In this document: one piece after another, positions 42,771 through 50,770 of the stretch | How the letters are laid out: every line of letters starts with the position of its first letter | How positions within the stretch are numbered: the first letter of the stretch is position 1 | Source of the DNA: an uncultured Burkholderiales bacterium | GTDB taxonomy: Bacteria > Pseudomonadota > Gammaproteobacteria > Burkholderiales > Burkholderiaceae | NCBI GenBank assembly: GCA_946480465.1 | Contig: CAMLJY010000023.1 | Location: forward strand, 18,954-82,953 | Length of the DNA stretch: 64,000 nt | Direction of reading: 5' to 3' | Notes under the pieces: model-generated | Seen by the model: the letters and a program-made list of their open reading frames with translations, nothing else | Told to the model about the DNA's origin: nothing | Databases searched by the model: none | Program-made: the position numbers and the translations under genes

Positions 42771-43925
42771 GTGAAGGCCGCCGTGACCGAGTTCGACCCA
42801 CGCGCCCGGGGCGCGGCGACGGTGGACCGGGTGCGCCGGCAGGCGTTGGCCCGCGCCGTGGTGGCCGCCGGCGCCGGCGCCAGCGCGGCGCTGGTGCCAG
42901 GTCCCGTGGCGGCGCGCCCGGCCACGCCCGGGCCCGTGCGCGCGTCGGCCCGCGCCTGGGCTGCCGCCGCTGCGCTGTCGCGCGGCATCAACCTGTCGGT
43001 GATGGCGGCTCCGCGCGAGGGCGACTGGGGACTGCGCCTGGACCCGCGCTGGATCGATGCCATCGCCCAGGCCGGCTTCCGCGCGGTGCGGCTGCCGGTG
43101 CGCTTCAGCAACCATGCGTCGCCCGATGCTGCCGCGCGGCTGGACGAGGCCTTCGCCGAACGCATCGACGGCATCATCGACGGCCTGCTCGCGCGCGGGC
43201 TGTCGGTGGTGCTGACGCTGTGCTGCTACAGCCAGTTCGATGGCCGGCCGCCGGAAACCGGCGAGCGCGCCGTGCCCGCGCCGCTGGTGCGGCCCCGCTT
43301 CGTCGCGCTGTGGCGCCAGCTGGCGCGCCGGCATGCCGGACGTTCGCCGCGCCTGCTCTTCGAGCTGTACAACAAGCCCTCCGGCGACGCGCCGGCCTGG
43401 AACGCGCTGGCGCAGGCCGCGCTGGCCGCGGTGCGCGAGGTGCCGGCGTGGCGCTGCGTCGTCATCGCGCCGATCGGTGGGGCCGCCGAGGCCCTGGCGC
43501 AGCTGCGGCTGCCGCCCGATCCCGACCTGATCGCGATGGTGCACAACGGCGCGCCGCTGCGCTTCACGCGGCAGGGCCTGCCGTGGACGCCGGGGGCCGA
43601 ACAATGGATCGGCACCGGCTGCTGCGACGCGGCGCAGCGTGCCGAGCTGGCCGGCGGCCTCGACCTGGCGCGGGACTGGTCGGCGCGGCACGGGTACCCG
43701 GTGTGGCTGGGCCTCTTCGGCGCCACCAGCATCGCGGCGATGGCCGATCGCGCCCGTTACCTGCGCGCGATGCGCGAAGCGGCCGAGAGCCGCGGCCTGC
43801 CGTGGGCCCACGCCGACCTGGCGACCCGCTTCAACCTGCGGCCACCGCCGCTGGACTCCGGCCTGTACGACGTGGTGGCGGGGCGCTGGCAAACGCCGCT
43901 GCTGGACGCGCTTCTCGGGCGCTAG
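42771..43925 (+). CDS. GH5-like protein lacking both catalytic glutamates
   Basis: A 384-residue exported protein built on the GH5 (cellulase) TIM barrel: RGINLSVM, GFRAVRLPVRFSNH, LLFELYNKPSG, MVHNGAPLRFTRQGLPW, YPVWLGLFGAT. In active GH5 enzymes the third motif reads Asn-Glu-Pro and the last Gly-Glu-Phe-Gly. Here the acid/base Glu is Lys202 and the nucleophile Glu is Leu315. It should therefore be inactive as a glycosidase and may bind sugar instead. GTG start 7 bases after the kinase gene; GTG at 42783 is possible. A second, further diverged copy follows. Confidence 0.75.
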   Translation: MKAAVTEFDPRARGAATVDRVRRQALARAVVAAGAGASAALVPGPVAARPATPGPVRASARAWAAAAALSRGINLSVMAAPREGDWGLRLDPRWIDAIAQAGFRAVRLPVRFSNHASPDAAARLDEAFAERIDGIIDGLLARGLSVVLTLCCYSQFDGRPPETGERAVPAPLVRPRFVALWRQLARRHAGRSPRLLFELYNKPSGDAPAWNALAQAALAAVREVPAWRCVVIAPIGGAAEALAQLRLPPDPDLIAMVHNGAPLRFTRQGLPWTPGAEQWIGTGCCDAAQRAELAGGLDLARDWSARHGYPVWLGLFGATSIAAMADRARYLRAMREAAESRGLPWAHADLATRFNLRPPPLDSGLYDVVAGRWQTPLLDALLGR

Positions 43926-43927
43926 CG

Positions 43928-45031
43928 ATGGGCATCGCCTCGGTTCGTGCGTCCCCGCTCGCGCGCCGCGCGATGGCCGCTTTCGTGCGCGGCGCGGCCG
44001 CTCTCGCGCGCGGCGCGATTGCCGCTTTCCCGCGCGGCGCGATCGCTGCTTTCGCGCTGGTGCCGCTGCTCGGCGGGCAGCCGGCGGCGGCGCAGGCGCC
44101 GGCCGGCGCGTCGCCCCGGGCCTGGGCGGCAGCGGCGGCCTTGTCGCGCGGCATCGCGGTGCAGGCCTGGCGGCCCGACGCGTCCGCGGGCGGCGCAGGC
44201 GCGGATGCGCAGCTGGTCTCGGCCGTCGCCGAGGCCGGCTTCCGCAGCGTGCAGCTGCCGTGGCCCGCGCCCTCCGGTGCCATGCCGTCCGAGGCGGACT
44301 GGCAGAGGCTGGACCGCCTGGTGGATGCCTTTCTGGCACGCGGACTGGCCGTCGTGCTGCACGACCGCGACGGGCCCGGTCCGGCCTGCGCGGTGGCACT
44401 CCGGGGGGCAGGCGAAGCGGCTGCGCAGCGGCCGGCCCCCGCCTCGGCCGCTGCCTGGCACGGCGTGGCACGGCGCCACGCGGGCCGGTCCGCGCGGCTG
44501 TCGTTCATGTTGTCGATGGCCTCGCAGGCCGGGACCGATGCGGAGCAGGCCAACCGCCGGCTGCGGCAGCTGCTGGCGGCCATTCGTGCGTCGGACCCCG
44601 GGCGGCCGGTCATCATCGGCTGGGGCGATGCGATCAACCTGCCGCGACTGCGGCTGCCGGCGGACCCGCACCTGCTGGTGGCCGTAGTCAACCGCGAGCC
44701 CGAGCGTTTCACGCAACAGAGCGCGGCCGGCCCGCCCGGCAGCGACGGTTCCGATTGCTGCAACCCGCGCGAGGCGCACCTGATGGGCCTGCCGCTGGAC
44801 CTGGCGCAGGCCTGGTCGCGGCGCCAGCGCGTGCCGGTGTGGCTGAGCGCTTTCGGGGCCACGGCCCTCGTTCCGGCGCCTGCGCGTGCGCGCCATGCGC
44901 GGCTGATGCGCGAGGGCGCCGAGGCGCGTGGCCTGGCCTGGGCCTATTGCGCGCTGGACGGCGAGTTCGGCCTGCGCTCGGGCAGTGGCGAGGCTCGGGC
45001 CCGCCTGCGCGACGCGCTGCTCGGCCCATGA
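43928..45031 (+). CDS. Second, more diverged GH5-like pseudoenzyme
   Basis: A 367-residue paralogue of the preceding protein, starting 2 bases after its stop. Shared landmarks: RAWAAAAALSRGI, AGFRSVQLPW, ARRHAGRSARLSFMLSMAS (replacing LLFELYNKPSG), VPVWLSAFGAT (replacing VWLGLFGAT), and the final AWAYCALDGEFGLR. The two catalytic Glu positions are again missing and the substrate-side HQG motif is replaced by FTQQSA. A hydrophobic N-terminal region (about 15-55) with three repeats of R-GAIAAF-like sequence looks like a signal or anchor. Confidence 0.65.
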   Translation: MGIASVRASPLARRAMAAFVRGAAALARGAIAAFPRGAIAAFALVPLLGGQPAAAQAPAGASPRAWAAAAALSRGIAVQAWRPDASAGGAGADAQLVSAVAEAGFRSVQLPWPAPSGAMPSEADWQRLDRLVDAFLARGLAVVLHDRDGPGPACAVALRGAGEAAAQRPAPASAAAWHGVARRHAGRSARLSFMLSMASQAGTDAEQANRRLRQLLAAIRASDPGRPVIIGWGDAINLPRLRLPADPHLLVAVVNREPERFTQQSAAGPPGSDGSDCCNPREAHLMGLPLDLAQAWSRRQRVPVWLSAFGATALVPAPARARHARLMREGAEARGLAWAYCALDGEFGLRSGSGEARARLRDALLGP

Positions 45032-45160
45032 ACGCCGCTGCCGGCTCGCATCGCCGCGGAAGCGGATCGCGCGCTCGGGTGCCCGGCGACCGGGAGCCTT
45101 TTGGTATCCGTCTGCAACCGCGTGAGCCTTGCCACCGATCGCGGACGCTGAAATGCAGGG

Positions 45161-45180
45161 GGCGCGCGAGAAGGCGCGCC
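45161..45180. promoter_or_regulatory. GC-rich hairpin before the lipoprotein gene
   Basis: GGCGCGC-GAGAAG-GCGCGCC, a perfect 7-bp stem, 40 bases before the start at 45220. No T-run. It may end transcription from the GH5-like genes or affect translation of the next gene. Confidence 0.35.
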
Positions 45181-45219
45181 GCCGAGGGAGTCACCGATTC
45201 ACCGATGGAGAACTGGTCC

Positions 45220-47004
45220 ATGAGTTTGCAGAGAACGAGACTGCTGACGCTGATGGCCGAAGCCGCCGCCCTGTGCGTGCTGGCCGGCTGCGGCGGCGCA
45301 GGCGAGGGCGGCGCGGCCGCCACCGAGGGCGGCACGCGCGCCACCGCATCCGCCGCGCCGCGGCCTGCCGTGGCCGTGGCGCCGCGTGCCCAGGCGCTGT
45401 CCGCCGACGCGGCCACGCTGCTGAGCCCGGCCTGCGCCAGCTACTACGCGGGCCTGCCGTCCTTCGCGCTCAACGCGACGCGCGCCGTCGATCCGATCAG
45501 CGTGCTGGCCAAGCCGGCCCGGGGCGCGGCGTTCGCCGAGCCGGCCTACGGCACCTGCGTCGTCCGCGGCACGGACCACGCGGCCGATGGCGTCTCCGGC
45601 TTCGCGCGCAACGACTACTCGCGGCGCCAGGCCTTCAATGCCGACAACTCGCGCCACCTCGTCTACGCACTGGACGGCTGGTGGCATCTGTACGACGCCA
45701 ACACCCACCAGCGCGTGCGCACGCTGCCGCACATGGCGGCCGATGCCGAGCCGCAGTGGCACCCCACCAACCCCGAGCTGCTGTACTACCTGCCGACCAA
45801 CGGCATCGGCATGCGCCTGCATGAGCTGAACGTGGTCACCGGCGCGACCCGCGTGGTGGCCGACTTCGGCGCCCGCCTGCGCGCCCGCTGGCCCGATGCC
45901 ATGGCCGCCTGGACGCGCAGCGAAGGCTCGCCGTCGGCCGATGGCCGCTACTGGTGCTTCATGGTCGACGGCAACGACTGGCAAAGCCGCGGCGTCTTCA
46001 CCTGGGACCGCGACACCGACACCATCGTCGGCTGGCATGACACGCACGGCGAGCGTCCCGACCACGTCAGCATGAGCCCCAGCGGCCGCTACTGCGTGGT
46101 GTCCAGCGACGGGCCGTCCGGCACCACCGCCTGGACGCGCGACTTCAGCGGCAGCACCCGGCTCATGCACAAGTCCGAGCACTCCGACCTGGCGCTGGAT
46201 GCCAACGGCGAGGACGTCTACGTGTCGATCGACTACCAGTCGAACGCCGGCGACTTCTTCATGACCTCGCTCGCCACCGGCGTGCGCACGGTGCTGTTCC
46301 CCACCTACCTGAACGGCACCGCCACCGCGCTGCACGTGTCCGGCAAGGCGTACAACAAGCCGGGCTGGGTGCTGCTGAGCACTTATGCCAATGGCACGCC
46401 GCGCCAGTGGCTGCACCGCAAGCTGATGGCGGTGCAACTGAAGGCCGACCCGGTCGTCTACAACCTGGCCTTCCACCGCACGCGCGACAACGGCTACTGG
46501 ACCGAGCCGCATGCGTCGGTGAACCGCGATTTCACGCGCATCGCCTACAACTCCAACTGGGACACCAGCACCGAGGCCGTCGACACCTACCTCGTGCAGA
46601 TTCCCGCCGGGGCGCTGCAGGCGGTGACGCCGCCTCCGCCGCCGCCCCCCCCACCGCCTCCACCGCCGCCTCCGCCGCCGCCCCCACCGCCTCCGCCGCC
46701 TCCGCCTCCGCCTCCGCCTCCGCCGCCTCCGCCGTCGAGCTTCGAGGTGCGCGTCAGCAGCGCCACGCGTTCCGGCTACAACGCGAGTTATTCGGTGACC
46801 ACCAACCTGGCCGCCAAGTGCCGTCACAGCTGGAGCCCCGGCTACCCGTACGCCGTGCTCTACGACAACCTGAGCACGGACAGCAAGGGCCTGCTGCACC
46901 GCAAGCAGCTGGTGCTGGGGTATGCCGCGGCGCAGACCGTCTACGCCGTCTGCAAGGTCAATGGCTCGGCGGTGGAACGCGAGGTCGCGGTGCGCCTGCC
47001 CTGA
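45220..47004 (+). CDS. Beta-propeller-like lipoprotein with a long polyproline linker
   Basis: A 594-residue exported lipoprotein (lipobox LAGC in ALCVLAGCGG). Residues about 120-465 consist of repeated strand motifs (SRHLVYALDGWWHLYD, AEPQWHPTNPELLYYL, GRYWCFMVDGNDW, FTRIAYNSNW) typical of TolB/WD-like propellers. Then come 35 consecutive prolines, then a small C-terminal beta domain (FEVRVSSATRSGYNASYSV). Start at 45220 has GGAG upstream; ATG at 45205 is also in frame. Function unknown; a surface-displayed carbohydrate-binding or cell-wall protein is possible. Confidence 0.75.
   Translation: MSLQRTRLLTLMAEAAALCVLAGCGGAGEGGAAATEGGTRATASAAPRPAVAVAPRAQALSADAATLLSPACASYYAGLPSFALNATRAVDPISVLAKPARGAAFAEPAYGTCVVRGTDHAADGVSGFARNDYSRRQAFNADNSRHLVYALDGWWHLYDANTHQRVRTLPHMAADAEPQWHPTNPELLYYLPTNGIGMRLHELNVVTGATRVVADFGARLRARWPDAMAAWTRSEGSPSADGRYWCFMVDGNDWQSRGVFTWDRDTDTIVGWHDTHGERPDHVSMSPSGRYCVVSSDGPSGTTAWTRDFSGSTRLMHKSEHSDLALDANGEDVYVSIDYQSNAGDFFMTSLATGVRTVLFPTYLNGTATALHVSGKAYNKPGWVLLSTYANGTPRQWLHRKLMAVQLKADPVVYNLAFHRTRDNGYWTEPHASVNRDFTRIAYNSNWDTSTEAVDTYLVQIPAGALQAVTPPPPPPPPPPPPPPPPPPPPPPPPPPPPPPPPPPPSSFEVRVSSATRSGYNASYSVTTNLAAKCRHSWSPGYPYAVLYDNLSTDSKGLLHRKQLVLGYAAAQTVYAVCKVNGSAVEREVAVRLP
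46630..46734. repeat. Polyproline-coding tract (35 codons)
   Basis: An unbroken run of 35 proline codons, mixed CCG, CCT, CCC and CCA with local CCGCCT repeats. Translation through it should need EF-P. Length variation between strains is likely. Confidence 0.95.
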
Positions 47005-47016
47005 GGCCTGAGCGTC

Positions 47017-47652
47017 TCAGCCCGCCGGCAGCGGCGCCAGGTCCGCGCGCAGCAGCGCCAGCGTGTGCGCGGGCAGCAGGCGGCGCCAGGCGTAGCGCGG
47101 GTGCTCGCAGCCCAGCACGGCGGCCGCGCCGCCGAGCAGGGCCTGCTGCACCGCCGGCGGCCATGCAAAACGCAGGAAGTGCACCGCCGACAGCCGGCCG
47201 CGGTGCCGGTCCGGCTGGTCTTCGTTGGCCTGCGCAATGACGCGTGAAAGACGCGGCAGGTCGACGTACAGCTGGTGCGCCGCCTCGTTCAGAAGCGGCA
47301 ACTCGCGTTCCCGCTGCTGCGCGTCGGGCAGCTCCAGCAGCAACGTGGCGCGCCAGCTGCGGCCGTCGGGCAGCAGCGGGGCGTAGACATCGAACTCGCG
47401 CGCCAGCGCCGCGGGGTCGGTGATGCGCTCGGCGCGAGCGATGGTGCGCACCTGGTGCTGGATCGTCAGCCGGTCCTCGAAGGCCAGGCGCATGTGCGGA
47501 CCCAGCGCCACCGTGCGGGCGCGCTTGTGGCTCAGCAGGCGTTGAGGCGGGAGCTCGGCGGCACGGCCGCGCTCATCCGATGTCAGGGACGCGCACGCAG
47601 CGGGTGCGTGGGGCGGCAGGACGGCCAGCCCGGCAGGGGACTTGCGCGGCAC
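47017..47652 (-). CDS. DUF3501 family protein
   Basis: A 211-residue soluble protein. The family signature is clear: HKRARTVALGPHMRLAFEDRLTIQHQVRTIARAERI, YAPLLPDGRSWRATLLLELPD and LSAVHFLRFAWPPAV. DUF3501 proteins are usually near iron-sulfur or rubrerythrin-type genes, though their function is unknown; here it lies 72 bases after hemP and beside feoAB, which fits an iron context. It has an extra N-terminal stretch of about 35 residues before the conserved part. Confidence 0.85.
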   Translation of the reverse strand: MPRKSPAGLAVLPPHAPAACASLTSDERGRAAELPPQRLLSHKRARTVALGPHMRLAFEDRLTIQHQVRTIARAERITDPAALAREFDVYAPLLPDGRSWRATLLLELPDAQQRERELPLLNEAAHQLYVDLPRLSRVIAQANEDQPDRHRGRLSAVHFLRFAWPPAVQQALLGGAAAVLGCEHPRYAWRRLLPAHTLALLRADLAPLPAG

Positions 47653-47724
47653 GGAGCGGCTCCTCGGCGGTTCGGCACGTGCTGGCTGCGGCTGGCGGGT
47701 GCGGGCAGGGCAGGGTGGTTGCGG

Positions 47725-47955
47725 CTACTTGGTCAGGATCAGCTTGTCCAGCGACGTCAGCCGCAGCCGGTACATCGCGCCGCGGTGCTCGATTTCGACC
47801 TCGGTCGCGCCGTCGAGCAGCTGCGCGCTCGTCAGCCGCCGCGGGGCCGGCCGGGCGGGCGGCGTGCCGAATGGGGCCAGCCGCGCGGGCGCGGTGGACG
47901 ATGGCTCGGCCAGCGGACGCTGACCATGCAGGGGGGGCGGGTGGGATGACCTCAT
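47725..47955 (-). CDS. hemP: Hemin uptake protein HemP
   Basis: A 76-residue protein ending in the diagnostic HemP sequence (RLTSAQLLDGATEVEIEHRGAMYRLRLTSLDKLILTK), preceded by a Pro-rich segment. HemP regulates or assists heme-receptor expression in Burkholderia relatives. Start at 47955 chosen because it begins 14 bases from a Fur-like box that it shares with divergent feoA. Confidence 0.88.
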   Translation of the reverse strand: MRSSHPPPLHGQRPLAEPSSTAPARLAPFGTPPARPAPRRLTSAQLLDGATEVEIEHRGAMYRLRLTSLDKLILTK

Positions 47956-47968
47956 GGCGCCGCATCGT

Positions 47969-47987
47969 AATGCGAATAGTTTGCATT
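47969..47987. promoter_or_regulatory. Fur-like operator between hemP and feoA
   Basis: AATGCGAATAGTTTGCATT: arms AATGCGAA and TTTGCATT match in 7 of 8 positions. In Burkholderiales, Fur boxes commonly contain GCGAATNNTTCGC-like cores. It is in the gap between divergent hemP and feoA, which places both under iron repression. Confidence 0.65.
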
Positions 47988-48043
47988 CGCAAGCTGTTCG
48001 CCCGATCATGGCGAGGTTTTCGACGACCGGACCGCCGCCGCCC

Positions 48044-48421
48044 ATGACCGATCCCGCCTCCACCCGCCGCAGCCTGCTGTCCGCCCTGCCGCTGCTCGAG
48101 CCGGCGCAGGTCGTTGTGGTTCACGCCCCCGCCGATGCGCCCGAATGGGCGGACTGGCTGGCGCAGATCGGCTTCCTGCCCGGCGAGCGGGTGTCGGTGA
48201 TGGCGCATGCGCGTCCGGGGGGCGATCCACTGGTCGTGCGTGTCGGCGACTCCACTTTCGCGCTGCGCCGCGCCGAGGCGGCCTGCGTGCAGGTGGCACC
48301 GCTGCCGCTGCGGCCGAGGGTGGCGGGCCCGGCCGCTGGCGCCGCCGCGCCGGCGACAGCGCGCGCCGCCGCGCCGGCGACACCGCGCGACGCCATGCCG
48401 GTGGAAGGCGCAGCGCCATGA
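48044..48421 (+). CDS. feoA: Ferrous iron transport protein FeoA
   Basis: A 125-residue cytoplasmic SH3-like protein (LEPAQVVVVHAPADAPEWADWLAQIGFLPGERVSVMAHA ... DPLVVRVGDSTFALRRAEAACV) that supports FeoB. An Ala/Thr-rich tail of about 35 residues is extra. Neither ATG 48044 nor 48008 has a convincing ribosome binding site. It overlaps feoB by 4 bases. Confidence 0.88.
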   Translation: MTDPASTRRSLLSALPLLEPAQVVVVHAPADAPEWADWLAQIGFLPGERVSVMAHARPGGDPLVVRVGDSTFALRRAEAACVQVAPLPLRPRVAGPAAGAAAPATARAAAPATPRDAMPVEGAAP

Positions 48422-50394
48422 ACGAAGCCGTCATCCACGTCCACCGCGGCGGACCGCTGGTGGCGCTGGTGGGCAACCCGAACTGCGGCAAGACGGCGCT
48501 CTTCAACCGCCTGACCGGCAGCCACCAGAAGGTCGCCAACTACGCTGGCGTCACGGTCGAGCGCAAGGAAGGCCGGCTGACCAGCGCTGGTGGCCGCGTC
48601 CTTCGGCTGCTGGACCTGCCCGGTGCCTACAGCCTGCATCCACGCTCGCCCGACGAGGCGGTGGCGGTGGACGTGCTGCGCGGCCGCGCCAGGGGCGAGA
48701 AGCGGCCCGACCTCGTGGTCTGCGTCGTCGACGCCACCCACCTGCGCCGCAACCTGCGCCTGGTGCTGGCCGTGCAGCGGCTGGGGCTGCCCTGCGCGGT
48801 GGCGCTGAACATGGCCGACCTGGCGGAGCAGCGCGGCCTGCGCGTGGATGCACAGGCGCTGGCGCGTGAACTGGGCGTGCCGGTGGTGCGCACGGTGGCC
48901 GTGCAGGGCAGCGGCGCGGAAGACCTGCGGCGGCTCTTCGACGATCCTGCCGTGTGGCGCCCGGCCGGTGCCGGGCCGGGAAACGCCGCGGGGAACGCGG
49001 CTGGGAACGCCGCGGCCGAGGATCCGGCCCACGCCCCGGCCCACGATCCCGCCCACGATCCCGCCCACGATCCCGCCCACGATCCCGCCCACGATCCGCA
49101 AGGCGACCACGCAGCGGTGCGCGGCATCCTGCAGCGCCTGGGCCTGGACGCCGACGTGCCGCACACCAGCAGCGACCGCCTCGACCGCGTCGTGCTGCAT
49201 CCGGTGGCGGGGCCCTTGCTGCTGGCGGCGCTGCTGTTCCTCGTGTTCCAGGCAGTCTTTGCTTGGGCGGAGGCGCCGATGGGCTGGATCGAGAGCGCCA
49301 CCGCGGCCGCGGCCCAGTCCGCATCAGGCCTTCTGCCCGAGGGCTGGCTGCGCAGCCTGGCCATCGACGGCCTGATTGCGGGCGTGGGCGGCGTGCTGGT
49401 GTTCCTGCCGCAGATCGTGATCCTGTTCTTCTTCATCCTGGTGCTGGAGGAGTCCGGCTACCTGCCGCGGGCCGCCTTCCTGCTCGACCGGCTGATGGGC
49501 TCGGTGGGCTTGTCCGGCCGCTCCTTCATTCCGCTGCTGTCGAGCTTTGCCTGCGCCATTCCCGGCATCATGGCCGCGCGCACCATCGCCAACCCGCGCG
49601 ACCGGCTGGTGACGATCCTGATCGCACCGCTGATGACCTGCTCGGCCCGGCTGCCGGTGTATGCGCTGCTGATCGGCGCCTTCGTGCCGCGCCGCGAGGT
49701 TGCGGGTGGCCTGGAACTGCAGGGCCTGGTGCTGTTCGGCCTTTACGCGGCGGGCATCGCCGGGGCGCTGCTGGTGGCCTGGGTGCTCAAGCGCCTGACC
49801 GCGCGCGGCCAGGTGCGCACGCTGATGATGGAACTGCCGGCCTACCACTGGCCGCGGGCCCGCAACATCGCCATCGGGCTGTGGCAGCGGGTGCTGATCT
49901 TCCTGCGCCGCGTCGGCGGCATCATCCTCGTGCTGACGGTCCTGCTGTGGTTCCTGTCCAGCTTTCCGGCGCCGCCGCCGGCCGCGCCCGGCGCGGCCAT
50001 CGAGTACAGCCTGGCCGGCACGCTGGGCCGCGCGCTGGCGGTGCTGTTCGAACCCATCGGCTTCAACTGGCAGATCAGCATCGCACTGGTGCCGGGCCTG
50101 GCCGCGCGCGAGGTGGCCGTGAGCGCCCTGGGCACGGTCTACGCCTTGTCGGCCACCGGCGACGACACCGCCCAGGCCCTGGGTCCGCTGATCGCCCAGG
50201 GCTGGAGCCTCGCCACGGCGCTGTCGCTGCTGGCCTGGTACGCCTTCGCGCCGATGTGCCTGTCCACGCTGGCCGCCATCCGTCGGGAGACGGGCGGCTG
50301 GCGAATGGTGTTCGTCGCCGCGGGCTACCTGTTCACGCTGGCCTATGCCGCGTCTTTCGTGACTTATCGCCTGGCCCTGGTGCTGGGCGCCTGA
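48418..50394 (+). CDS. feoB: Ferrous iron transporter FeoB
   Basis: A 658-residue inner-membrane Fe(II) transporter. The N-terminal G domain has LVGNPNCGKTALFN (G1), DLPGAYSLHPRSPDE (G3) and NMADL (G4). Membrane domains carry the conserved GGVLVFLPQIVILFFFILVLEESGYLPRAAF, CAIPGIMAARTI and PLMTCSARLPVYALLIGAF segments. Between the G domain and first helix, residues 202-228 are His-Asp-Pro-Ala repeats not usual in FeoB. FeoC is not seen downstream. The ATG overlaps the feoA stop (ATGA). Confidence 0.96.
   Translation: MNEAVIHVHRGGPLVALVGNPNCGKTALFNRLTGSHQKVANYAGVTVERKEGRLTSAGGRVLRLLDLPGAYSLHPRSPDEAVAVDVLRGRARGEKRPDLVVCVVDATHLRRNLRLVLAVQRLGLPCAVALNMADLAEQRGLRVDAQALARELGVPVVRTVAVQGSGAEDLRRLFDDPAVWRPAGAGPGNAAGNAAGNAAAEDPAHAPAHDPAHDPAHDPAHDPAHDPQGDHAAVRGILQRLGLDADVPHTSSDRLDRVVLHPVAGPLLLAALLFLVFQAVFAWAEAPMGWIESATAAAAQSASGLLPEGWLRSLAIDGLIAGVGGVLVFLPQIVILFFFILVLEESGYLPRAAFLLDRLMGSVGLSGRSFIPLLSSFACAIPGIMAARTIANPRDRLVTILIAPLMTCSARLPVYALLIGAFVPRREVAGGLELQGLVLFGLYAAGIAGALLVAWVLKRLTARGQVRTLMMELPAYHWPRARNIAIGLWQRVLIFLRRVGGIILVLTVLLWFLSSFPAPPPAAPGAAIEYSLAGTLGRALAVLFEPIGFNWQISIALVPGLAAREVAVSALGTVYALSATGDDTAQALGPLIAQGWSLATALSLLAWYAFAPMCLSTLAAIRRETGGWRMVFVAAGYLFTLAYAASFVTYRLALVLGA
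49021..49101. repeat. 12-bp tandem repeats in feoB
   Basis: Unit CACGATCCCGCC occurs four times exactly (49042-49089), with related units on both sides, encoding His-Asp-Pro-Ala. A Gly-Asn-Ala-Ala repeat (three units) precedes it. The repeats fall in the linker between the G domain and the membrane part, where His and Asp could contact iron. Confidence 0.9.
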
Positions 50395-50770
50395 GCGGCG
50401 GGCGCGCGGCGCGAGGCGGTGGGCGCGGGCGCGCCTGAAAGGCTGCTGCGCCCGCCATTCCCCTGGACGTGCCCGCTGCCGGCGCCGATGCGCGGCTGGG
50501 CCGGCGGCTGCCGCCGGTGCGGCTCGGGTCGCCTGCGCGTCGCGCGCCGGGTCGCCGTTCCCGGGCTCACTTCAATGGCGTATCGAGGAAAGATACGGCA
50601 CTTCGATGGGCGATACTTTTTCCTTGACGTCCGCATGAGGGTGCCCCTACCATGCGTATCACTTATTGCTATGACGTATCGACCAATGAAACGTCTACTG
50701 GCAATTGGTGCGGCGCTCCGGTGATCTCCGCAGCTGCTGAAAGAACCCTCAACCTTCGTGGAGAAGCCTC
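50395..50770. other. Porin promoter region
   Basis: 376 bases with no convincing gene. It holds the IclR-type inverted repeat at 50579-50597, a candidate promoter (TTGACG at 50623 and TACCAT 18 bases on) and further CGTATC half-sites near 50654 and 50672. AT content rises sharply after about 50575. Confidence 0.55.
50579..50597. promoter_or_regulatory. IclR-type operator half of the porin promoter
   Basis: CGTATC-GAGGAAA-GATACG: the same 6-bp arms and 7-base spacer as the core of the longer palindrome at 52924-52952 next to the IclR gene. It lies about 25 bases upstream of the candidate -35 box. Confidence 0.65.

Noticed and set aside
40076..44471. Two long minus-strand frames (about 1030 and 1110 codons)
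   Set aside because: Antisense to the Ser/Thr kinase and GH5-like genes, with no recognisable domains.
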